Shown one piece after another: positions 1 through 8,756 of a stretch of DNA of 64,000 bases. A program made the position numbers and the translations under genes. Under the pieces are notes generated by a model. The model saw nothing but the letters and a program-made list of their open reading frames with translations. It had not been told where the DNA came from and did no database searches. The number at the start of each line of letters is the position of its first letter. Positions within the stretch are counted from its first letter, which is position 1. Source of the DNA: Chloropicon primus (Eukaryota; Chlorophyta; Chloropicophyceae; Chloropicales; Chloropicaceae); the NCBI GenBank assembly GCA_023205875.1, contig CP060757.1, positions 1,364,001-1,428,000 of the forward strand, read 5' to 3'.

Positions 1-318
1 GTCGTCCGCGGCGGCCTTGTGATCGCCCGTTATTTTTCAGCTGAAGGGAGAACGAGAGAAAGGAAGGAACTTCCAGGAGGACGTTTACTTTTATCGCCTT
101 CGACCTCGCAGACTTCGCCTTCTGCCTTTCCTTTGTTCAGTTTCGGCGTTGCCTTGGGCGATGCTTCGTCCAGGCCAAGCATGACCCCCTCGGGTTTTGC
201 ACGAGCAATCGTATCAGATCGCGGCGGCGAACCTATCAGCATCATACGGTCTTGGCGATCACTGTAAGGAAGGGTTGGGCGGCGTGCGCGTAAGTCGTCT
301 CTTCTTCTTTGGGGTGGG
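1..318. other. Unresolved left edge
   Basis: No complete gene can be assigned here. On the + strand a frame is open from base 1 to a stop at 265-267, and a pyrimidine-rich tract ending in TTTTCAG at about 35-41 looks like a splice acceptor. This could be the last exon of a gene entering from the left. On the - strand a frame without a clear start also runs through. Neither frame has the strong G/C third-position bias of the confident genes nearby, and neither resembles a family I know. Confidence 0.3.
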
Positions 319-351
319 GTGCAGTTTGGATGTTTGGAGTGCGCCGGTGAG

Positions 352-792
352 ATGAGTCGCATCTTCGTGCCAAGCAAGAAGGTTGGATTGGGGGCTGGGC
401 TGCCCCCGGACATGGACAATGCCGGCTACCGAAGAGCTAGGAGCAAGGAAAGTCTGTTGCAGATCGCCCAGTATGTGAACAGGCAGGAGTGGCTGGAGCT
501 TGCGAATGGCGCCAACGCTGCCCAAAAAAAGCACGCGGCGACCTCAAACGGACTTGTGATGGGGCTCTTTTGGGGTACGATTGGCGTCTGCTTCTGCCCG
601 CTCATGTGCTACGGATGTTTCGTGGATGTGGAGGGCAAGATGAACGCGGACATCGAGAAGCTGCCCGTCACGCAAAGGCTCAAGGAGCGTGGGATCACGT
701 TGCACTTTGTCCCCAAGTCTGGAAAATTCGACATGGGCGGCATGAGCTTCACAATCTCGCCGAGGACGCCATCTCCGCCCCCACCGGTGTAG
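352..792 (+). CDS. Small protein with one Cys-rich hydrophobic segment, function unknown
   Basis: This encodes 146 residues starting MSRIFVPSKK. The frame is open a little upstream, but 352 is the first ATG. A hydrophilic N-terminal half is followed by a hydrophobic stretch at about residues 74-98 with cysteines (GVCFCPLMCYGCF), then a hydrophilic tail ending in a Ser/Pro run. This suggests a small membrane-associated protein with the Cys cluster in or near the bilayer. I do not recognise the family. A GTACGT...TTCTAG pair at about 826-890 looks like an intron in the 3' UTR. The gene converges on ATP23. Confidence 0.55.
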   Translation: MSRIFVPSKKVGLGAGLPPDMDNAGYRRARSKESLLQIAQYVNRQEWLELANGANAAQKKHAATSNGLVMGLFWGTIGVCFCPLMCYGCFVDVEGKMNADIEKLPVTQRLKERGITLHFVPKSGKFDMGGMSFTISPRTPSPPPPV

Positions 793-1062
793 TTGTTGAT
801 GGGGTTGTATACCAACGCGGGAATGGTACGTTGTCTAATTCTTGGTCATTTGGGCAAGAAAGATCACTACCCAGCTCTCTCTGTCTTCTAGGTCTTCAAA
901 GTCTCACGTTCACTTGGACTTGTCGTCTCGTGCCCTTCACGATCAGCGCTGGAATTCTCTCCAACGCCGGCACGACGACTACAACGACGACTACGACTAC
1001 GAATGATATTGTATTTACAAAAAATATTGAACCGCAACCGACCTCTGTTCCCTGTGTTGCCC

Positions 1063-1834
1063 TCAAGGTATCCTATCAAAGGGTGCCGTGTCCGCAAAGC
1101 ACCTGTCGAAGCAGTCGTCCACGGCCTTCTGCTGCTCCTCGCAGTCGCCGCAAGCGGGGTTCATCGCAATCGACAGCTTCGCCCTCCTCTTGACGCATTC
1201 CTGGTGCTGCTTCTTGAGCCCAAAGTTCCCCCTCAGCGTCTCAAACAACCAGCTGCAGTCCCCACTCAATGACGCCGCTCTGATCTCGCTGCACGTGTGG
1301 TGCTGGCAGTCGTTCCAGTCCAAGTTCTTCCCCCTGCAGTGGTCGTACGCATGGATCAGCTCGTGAGCCAGGAGGTTGTCCACCTGGGAGACAAAGGACG
1401 AAGGAGTTGGGTCAGCGCACAAAGCATTGGAACGAAGTGGCCCCTCCCTTCCTCCCTCGCGAGGGACAGAACAGAACAGAACGGAACGGGAACGGGAAGA
1501 ACAGGGGCGTCGCGCCTCGGCCCCAGCAGCGCAGCGTGCCCTCCGCGAGACCCCCCGCGCCTCGCCTTCGATTCCTTACCTCCTCCTGCGTCTGCACGTG
1601 GTTCTGGCAGACGACCACCCCCGACTTGGGCCTGAACCCTCCCGCAATGGAAGCGTCGCAGTGCTCCACCGTGAAGAACTTGTCCACATTCACTGCGCAC
1701 CCGAACTCTTCCATCTTGTCCAGTATGAAACGGGTCTTGGGGTCGCGTCGCAGCGTTCGGTCCACGTACCCCTCCACCCGCGCCTTCGCCTCCGCATCGC
1801 CCACCACCGGGGCTTGGCCCTCCCCCTCCTCCAT
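1063..1834 (-). CDS. ATP23: ATP23-like mitochondrial metalloprotease (M76)
   Basis: Two exons, 1834..1580 and 1383..1063, with a 196-bp GT-AG intron 1384-1579, encode 191 residues. The M76 zinc-protease signature HELIHAYDHC is intact near residue 90, followed by the family's cysteine pattern (NDCQHHTCSEIRAA, DCSW, GDCEEQQKAVDDCFDRCF). The upstream FFTVEHCDASIAGGF block is also typical. Yeast Atp23 lies in the mitochondrial intermembrane space, where it processes the Atp6 precursor and helps assemble the F0 sector. The length is usual for the family. ATG at 1834 gives an acidic N-terminus with no obvious presequence, consistent with the family's cysteine-dependent import. The splice junction is phase 0 and restores the conserved run into the HELIH motif. 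Confidence 0.93.
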
Positions 1835-1928
1835 CGCGCAAGGGGGCCTCGATCTCGATCTGGCGAGAGACGAGGGAGAGGGAGGGGAGGAGAGGGGAAC
1901 AGAATATATAGAATATAGAACACAGACA

Positions 1929-3047
1929 TTACGAGTCTTCGAAGCGGAGAGCCCAGCAGTCTCCCAGCCTCTGGGGATCCTTGTCGTCCCCCGTGAGGCC
2001 TCCGTAAAAGACGGCCATCGAGTCCTTCACGAGGGCTCCGGAAGACCAGCCGCGAGGAGCTGGAGAGCCCGAGCTTGGGGACGCGCCCACTTGGAGTTCC
2101 GCCACAGAGCCGGAGCCGGAGCCGGAGAAGAGAAAGACCCGATTCTCGAAGTTGCCTGCCCCATCGTGCCCCTTGTCCGATGGCTTGGTCTCTCCTCCGA
2201 AAACGATGACATCCGAGTTCCGGGTCACGCTGCTGCAGACGGACCGCTCGACCATGAAGTCCCCTGGCTTCTCGTGCACGGTCCACTCCCCCTTCCCAAC
2301 GTCGTACGTGAGACAATCTTTCGACTCCTTCCCTTCGAACCCGGAGAAGAGGAAGATTTTGCCAGAGGCCGCGATGGCCTCGAGAGTGGCCCCGCCCCGG
2401 CCCGCGACCGGTGGGTCGTTCAGTCGTCTCCACGCCCCGGCGGCTGGTGAGAAGGCATGGAAGTCCGCGAGGCGTCCCTCTTCCCCACACCCACCGAAAA
2501 GATAGAGGTCTCCGTCCAACGCTGTCATTACGTGGTACGACCTGGGCTCAGGAATGTCTCCAGAAGCGCACTGCACCTCCTGCCACGACGCCTTCAGCGT
2601 GTCGTACTTCCACAGGTCGCTCAGCGCCTTCTCGCCGATGTCGACGCCTTGCCTCCCGCCGTGAACGTAAATGTCCGTGCCGAGGACGGCTTGAGCGTGC
2701 GCGTTCCGACTGGGCGGCGAATCCTGGCCGGCGGTCTCGGCCACCCTCCACTCCAACTTGCTCGCTCCGGCGTCGAAGCTGAACATGCTCATGGGCAGGG
2801 GCACGCGCGCCTCCTTCTCCCCTCCCAGGACGTACACCCTCCCCCCCACCGCGCTGACGCAGTGCGAGGACCTCTCCCCTGGCCCTTCCCCCTCCACCTC
2901 CAGTTTGTCCCACCTCGCCCTCATCCAGGCCAACCCCCTCCACCCTTGTCCCCTCTCCCTCCTCCCCCCCGGTCGTCCCCGTCCCAGCCCCCGTCCCAGC
3001 CCCAGTCCCTCCACGAGGGCCCGCCACTTTGTCGTCGTCGTTCTCAT
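1929..3047 (-). CDS. Kelch-repeat beta-propeller protein
   Basis: The protein has 372 residues from the ATG at 3047 (MRTTTTKWRAL). The frame stays open to 3236, but that extension is low-complexity and overlaps the start of the divergent LSD1-like gene, so I chose 3047. About six kelch units fill the protein, each with a paired-Gly strand (VYVLGGE, IYVHGGR, LYLFGGC, IFLFSGF, VIVFGGE, VFYGGL) and a Trp-containing strand end (KLEW, KASW, GAWR, GEW). This predicts a six-bladed propeller alone, with no F-box, BTB or enzyme domain. The layout resembles plant nitrile-specifier-like kelch proteins, but substrate or partner cannot be told. The ATG lies 164 bp from the divergent LSD1-like start. Confidence 0.85.
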   Translation of the reverse strand: MRTTTTKWRALVEGLGLGRGLGRGRPGGRRERGQGWRGLAWMRARWDKLEVEGEGPGERSSHCVSAVGGRVYVLGGEKEARVPLPMSMFSFDAGASKLEWRVAETAGQDSPPSRNAHAQAVLGTDIYVHGGRQGVDIGEKALSDLWKYDTLKASWQEVQCASGDIPEPRSYHVMTALDGDLYLFGGCGEEGRLADFHAFSPAAGAWRRLNDPPVAGRGGATLEAIAASGKIFLFSGFEGKESKDCLTYDVGKGEWTVHEKPGDFMVERSVCSSVTRNSDVIVFGGETKPSDKGHDGAGNFENRVFLFSGSGSGSVAELQVGASPSSGSPAPRGWSSGALVKDSMAVFYGGLTGDDKDPQRLGDCWALRFEDS

Positions 3048-3211
3048 CCTCCTCGCGCGTCCTCTGGAAAGAACAAGAGACCGGTCGCCCTCGCTGGGCA
3101 AAAACTTGGGCTGACGACGGAAGCGTTTAAAGGAGGGACAGAAGCAGAACGGCGACGGGAGGAGGAGGAGGAGGGACAGAAGGGACAGGGAGGAGAGAGG
3201 AGGGAGAGGGG

Positions 3212-6200
3212 ATGGGGATGATATTGGAGGAGACAAGCTCGTCCTCGTCCTCGGAGGAGGAGGAGGAGGCCGTGGGGAGCGAGGAGGAACGGGAGGAACG
3301 GGAGGAACGAGGACGGCTGAAGAGGAGACTCAAGAAGAAGGGCTCGCCGGAGGGCGAGGGGAAGGCGAGCGGGGACCAAGATCCGAGCGAAGTCATGCTC
3401 GTGGGGGCGGGCTTGCGGCCGCACCTGACGACGAAGGAGAGGCGACTCTTCGGCAAGGAGGATCGGGGGTACAAGGCGATCCGGGGCAAGGTGCTGCACC
3501 TGTGGGAGGGGCGCAAGAAGGAGTGGCTCGGGCTTCACGAGTGCCTGAAGGAGGTCCGGGCCAGCACCAGCGAGGAGAGGGATCTCACGGCCCGGTGCTA
3601 CAATTTCCTTTGCCTAGAGGGCTGCATCAACGTCGGATGCTTTGGAAACGAGCCTGACCACGTGAAGGACCAGGCGGGAGTTTTGAGGACCTCCGAGACG
3701 CTCCAGCGGTGGATCAAAGCGAAAACCTTTGATTTCATTCTCCAGAACGTGGGCAACATGGAGGTCATCACCCTGAAGACGGTGAGGGACCATCTGGAGA
3801 AGTGCCACGGCGGGAACGAGACGGAGGCGCGGTCGAACCTCTTCGCCATTCTCAAGCCTTACGTGAAGGAGCAGGTCAAGGCGTGTCTCAGCTTCATTTC
3901 TCAGGGCAAGACGGAGGAGGCCGATAGAATCGAGTTCCTGAGGCAATACATGGCGGTCGGGAGGGGAGAGGACGACAGCGTGGTTGCGGACACCGGCATT
4001 GGTTTGGGAAAGTCCGTCGTGGTCGTTGGTGCTGGGCCGGCGGGCCTTAGCGCGGCCAAGCACTTGCAGAGGCACGGCTGCTGCGTGACGGTGTTGGAAG
4101 GCAGGGAGAGGGTGGGTGGAAGGGTGCTGACGGACAGGGAAACTTTCAGCCGCCCCATTGACCTGGGCGCCTCTATCATCACGGGCATCGCGGCTGACGT
4201 GAACAAAGGGAGAAGGTTCGACCCCTCCAGCACCATCTTCCAGCAACTGGGTCTGAAAACGAAAGAGCTCGAGGGGGAGTGCCCAATCTTTGATGCGGTG
4301 AAGAGGGCAAAGATCAGCAAAGAGATGGATCGGAAGATTGCTGGGGTCTTCGATGGCATCCTCGATATGTGCACGAACAAGGCTCTGGCATTCAAAGCGG
4401 CCAGCGGTGGCAAAGGTGTGGGGAAAGAGAATTTTGGGGATACTGTGAAAGAGCTCTTTGAGAGTGAACGAGCACTGCAAGAGGGGGATGGAGAGAAGGT
4501 GGAGGACAAGCAGGGGGCGGCCGATGAAGGCGGGGAGGAGGTGGTGACGAGTCTGAGACAACTCACGGAGGAAGACCTTCGGGTTCTGAGGTGGCACTAT
4601 GCGCATACCGAGTATGGGTGCAGCGCTCGACTGAATGAGATAAGCTTGGAGCACTGGAATCAAGACGAAAGCGAAGATGGCGCGGGGTTCGGAGGCCCCC
4701 ACGTCATGGTTCCTGGTGGATATTCTAGGGCCATGGAGTCGCTCTCAGATGGTCTGCATGTCAGGACAAAGGCTTGTGTGAAGGGAATCAAATACGGTGA
4801 TGGAAAGGTACGGGATCGTGTCTGTGGACTCAAGACCATTCTCCTCAGCACGACTGACGAATTTGCTGACACATTATTTTCTTGCCTCGCTTTCTGTGGG
4901 CCCTCTAGGTCGAAGTCACTTGTAGCAATCCTGATGATGAAGGCGACGAATGCATCGTTGCCGACTCTGTCGTAGTCACCGTGCCGCTGGGGTGCTTGAA
5001 GAGGAAGAAGATAGAGTTTGACCCTCCTCTCCCAGACTGGAAGCAGGAGTGCATAGACAGGCTTGGTTACGGCAACTTGAACAAAGTAGTCCTCGAGTTC
5101 AAGGAAGAGGACGACGGTAACGTTTTCTGGGAACAGGGCTCCAACTCGGTCGGAGATGTCATGATGTTCGGCATGACCAGCGAAAGTGAATCCACCTGCG
5201 GCCGGTTCTTCATGTTCTGGAACATGAAGAAAGTGTGCGGCTCTCCCATACTAATCGGCCTTCTCGCAGGCGAGGCCGCGTATGAAGCGGAGCAAGAGGA
5301 CAACAAGCTGGTCCCACAAGCCATGGGCGTGCTGCGAAACCTGTTTCATGACGTGACGGTGCCCGAGCCAGTGTCTTGCAGAGTGACTTCCTGGCTTTCT
5401 GACGAGTTTTCGCACGGCTCGTATTCCTTTGTGGCTGCGGGAGCCTCGGGGGATGACTATGACACGCTCGCGCTTCCTGTGAGCTCTCTGGTACATTTTG
5501 CTGGGGAGCATACATGGCGAAAGAATCCGGACACTGTGGGGGGAGCGATGCTGTCGGGCATAAGGGAGGCCCAGAGCATTCTCAGAATGTTCAGTCGGGA
5601 TGTCGCGACCGTCGTGGATGACATGATGTTCACGCTCGATGCAAGTAAAGATCTTGAGGAAGGGGAGGAAGAGGAGGGCGATGGGTGGGAGGAGGAAGAG
5701 GAGGATATCCCCAAGGTGGAGAATCCCAAGTTCAAAGGAGAGAAGAAGGCGAAGAAGCAGAAGCCTAGGCAACAGAAAATTGTTGGCACAGTGCCCTACT
5801 TGAGCAACGCCGACCATGCTCAAGCCAAGGAAGAGATACGAAATGTTTACACCTACTTTGAGATGAGGAAGGGGTCGGAGGACTTTGCCGAGTTGATGGG
5901 GTCCCTCAAATCTCTGGATGGCAAAAGGGCCTTCGTGAAGCAGTGCATTGCCAGGGGGGATAAGACAAACTATTTGGGCGCACTCAAGGAGAAGCACTTG
6001 GGCTTGCTGAACTCGTGGATTTTGGAATTTGCGGATGCCCCTCTCTGCACAGACTTCATTTGCGACTGCATTAGGCTGCTGAACAAGCTGAATCTGGAGA
6101 TTAAGGATATGAAAGAGACCAAGCTCGGGAAAACGATGAGGAACCTGGCCCAGCACCAACCAGTGAAGGTGAAAAAGCTGGTGACTTACCTTCTCAAACA

Positions 6201-6768
6201 GGTCAGTGCAGTCCCTGCAAAGGCGGACAAAGAGAAAGAGAGGAGCGCGAGTGGGGATGCCAGCGAGACGAAAGAGGCCAAGGCGCCAAAAATCGACGAG
6301 GAGGAAGTCAAAAAGCTTGAGCAGATGCGGGAGGAGATCAAGAGGAGGAAGGAGGAAGCGAGAAGGAGGCACGAGGAAGCCTCAAAGAAGTTCCAGGAGG
6401 CTGCGAGAATGATCGGCGTCATGGACGCAGCCGAGCCACCGTCTCCGCGGCGTGAAAAGCGAAAGCATAGGCATTCCTCCTCAGAAAAGTCCAAGAAGGC
6501 TCGCGGTGATGAAAGCGGTGGGGAGAAGCGGGTGGACAAGAAGCTTGCTGGCGAGCACCGAAAGCAGTGCGTGTCTTACATCAAGAATTTGCTCAAAGAA
6601 AGCCTTAAGGAGGGGAAGATAGACAAGGAGCAATTCAAGGCCATCGTGGCCAAGGTCTGGGGGAAGCTGGAGCACCACCCAAGCTTGGGAAAGGATGAGG
6701 AATTCCTGACGAACGACAGGAAGGGGAAAATTGTAAAGCTTATTAAGCAATACGTCGCGAAGTCCTAA
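3212..6768 (+). CDS. LSD1/LDL3-like flavin histone demethylase with TFIIS-like and SRI-like C-terminus
   Basis: Exons 3212..4807 and 4909..6768 (101-bp intron, phase 0) encode 1151 residues. Domains in order: an acidic Ser/Glu N-terminus; SWIRM at about 68-150; the FAD-binding start [16 protein letters not shown] at about 268; and the amine-oxidase second half. That half has GNLNKVV (the lysine equivalent to catalytic Lys661 of human LSD1, about residue 590) and [21 protein letters not shown] near 728. An acidic linker, a helical TFIIS-N/LW-like region (about 800-945), a Lys/Glu-rich region and a terminal SRI-like helical domain (about 1078-1150) follow. LSD1 enzymes oxidise mono- and dimethyl-Lys of histone H3. 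SRI domains bind the phosphorylated Pol II tail. The order recalls plant LDL3. No tower insertion is seen. The stop is 31 bp from that of the convergent transporter. Confidence 0.9.
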
Positions 6769-6799
6769 AAGCTTAGGGTGCTGTATTATTTACTTGAGA

Positions 6800-8476
6800 T
6801 TAGGTTTTAGTGCAATTGAAGCCCGAGAGTATCATGCGTTGAGGCGAGCACTCGCAAGTGTTCCAAACCTCCTGGCAGTGACAGCTGAACGGTGCACCAA
6901 AGGTTGACCAGTTGGAAATGAGGGCCTTCACCGTGCCCATGGTGCTGACCACGATGATGACCACGCCCAGCGCCAGGAGGGACACGTACAGAAGCCACTC
7001 CCACGCCTTCAAAGGCTTCTCCACCATGAAGCGCATCTTCATGTAGATCAAGACCGGGAAACATAAGCACAAAATCGGCAGGAAGAGCCCCCCGATCAAG
7101 GACGTCAGCAGGTCGAAGAACGGTATCAGATTCGAAATGACGTAACTCAAGACCACCACGCTGCACGTGCAACCCAGCCACTCCAATCGACCACGCCAAC
7201 CCAAATCGTTCACGTACGAACTCATGGACACGTGCAGGATCCTGGAGAGGACATTGCCGAGGATCACAAATCCAACGACCATGTGGAAGCAAAGCAGAGC
7301 ACTGGCCAATCTGTACTCCCAACCGAACCCGAGGTTGTCAAGGAAGTATCCTGAGGCCTCGACACCTCTGTAGTAGTATCCCACGCATCCCACGATCTTG
7401 GACGATCAATACAAGGACGACAGAAACAGCGATTGTGAGTGAGGACAGAGAAGACGCGCAACAGGTTTTTTTGGAGAAAACCGGCTACCTACCAAATAGA
7501 CCGTTACTTGAAAGGGGCCGGCGATGATAAAGGTTTTCGTGAACTCGGTGAAATCCTTCATTTCACTCATGAGCTCGTAGAACATGAACTGGCCAGAGAA
7601 CGTGAAGTAGATCGCGCTGAAGGACTGAAAAAACTGCAGAAAGGTCAGATCCTCTGCGATCACTGGGCTCTGGATGCCCTTGGGGCGCCCTTGGACGATG
7701 AGGGCGATCAGCACAATAACGACTGAGACAGCGATTGTGAGGACAGAGAAGACGCACAACAGGGTTGTGGAGTGCAGGGTCCTCAGCGTGCCGAGTATCG
7801 GGGCAACGACCGCGGCAGAGATTGCCGTCCACGCAGGGGAACACAGGTGGAAGTTGTACAGCGTACTTCCCAGACTCTTGCCGATGAGGAGCAGGTAGTC
7901 ACCCAAGACGAATGTCAGGTTGATGATCAAAAGGACGTGGGCGATCCAAGAGCACGTCCTCCCGAAAGTGTAGTCAGCCGCATCAGAGATCGCGACGATG
8001 CCAGGAAAAACTTTCCTGACCTCGACCATGAGATGGCTCGTGCCGACGAGCAGGAAGAAGAGCAGCACAATGAGGAGAGACGCTATCACATAGCCCAGCT
8101 CCGCGTACTTTTGGCTCAGCGTCAGCACCCCAGCGCCAACCACTTCCGCGACCATCACGAAGGCGATGGCGACCCACGAAGCCTGCTGAGGCGGGGCGCC
8201 CTCTTGTTTGGACGTCCGCGATGTGAAGGACGCCGCCTGGATGCTCGCTGTCGTGCTCCTGTAGGACAAGGTATTATTTCCCGCCCTGATGGACTCCCGG
8301 ACGGAGTTGCTGCTCTCTCGAGAGACGAGGAGGAGCTTCCCGAACATGCCGCTCCTCTTTATTGACTCGAGCTCGCCCCCCTGAGTCACTTCTGTGTTCA
8401 TCACGCCCATGCTTGTCTCCAGGGTTCCACCCGCGCTTCCGATGCTGAGGGGCGGGGAGCCCAGGCCCTTGCTCAT
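6800..8476 (-). CDS. Amino acid/auxin permease family transporter (AVT-like)
   Basis: Exon 1 (8476..7493) and exon 2 (7396..6800) encode 526 residues of an AAAP-family secondary transporter. After a Ser/Thr-rich cytosolic N-terminus of about 100 residues comes the family's first helix (VGAGVLTLSQKYAELGYVIA). About ten more hydrophobic segments follow, to a short C-terminus ending SGFNCTKT. Relatives move neutral or aromatic amino acids across vacuolar or plasma membranes. The start ATG at 8476 is the first Met after a purine-rich 5' region; the frame is open further up but low-complexity. The 96-bp intron (7397-7492) is unusual because most of it is a copy of part of exon 1 (separate entry). 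The joined reading TVYL/IVGCVGYYY is in phase 0. Confidence 0.88.
7397..7492 (-). other. Intron carrying a copy of its own gene's exon sequence
   Basis: This 96-bp intron starts GTAGGTAG and ends CCAAG on the - strand. Its 3' 69 bp (7397-7465) aligns with exon 1 of the same gene at 7690-7763. Both contain CAGCGATTGTGA, GGACAGAGAAGACGC, CAACAGG and CTTGGACGAT in the same order. The differences are a 4-bp insertion in the intron, a 9-bp gap and a few substitutions. The acceptor AG is the AAG that ends the duplicated exon segment. The copy does not join exon 2 in the exon frame, so it acts as intron, not as an alternative exon. Confidence 0.8.
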
Positions 8477-8756
8477 CTTGCCGTCGCCTCCCTTCTCTCG
8501 AGCTCCCTCCTGGTCCGCCGACCGCCGCCCTCCGTCTGTCTGGGCCGTTACGATGCAGCGGAAGGGAGAAATCACCAGAAGAGAAAGAAGGAACAAAGAA
8601 AGGGGCTCAAGAGGGAGAGAGAGAGAGGAAGAGGGAGAGAGCGAAGAGAGGAAGAGGGAAGAGGGAGGACACAGCCACATCACAAAACATCGCATCGCAC
8701 AACATGACACAAGGACAACAGCAGCAACAACAATAATGGTCCAACGGCCAATAAAT

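Noticed and set aside
489-1193. Long + strand frame with a Thr run
   Set aside because: It is a shifted frame of the small membrane protein gene, and its Thr run is a CGA/CTA repeat in the intergenic region.
7397-7492. Transporter intron as a mutually exclusive alternative exon
   Set aside because: The copy has a 4-bp insertion and its frame does not join exon 2, so it would break the protein. It reads better as intron sequence.
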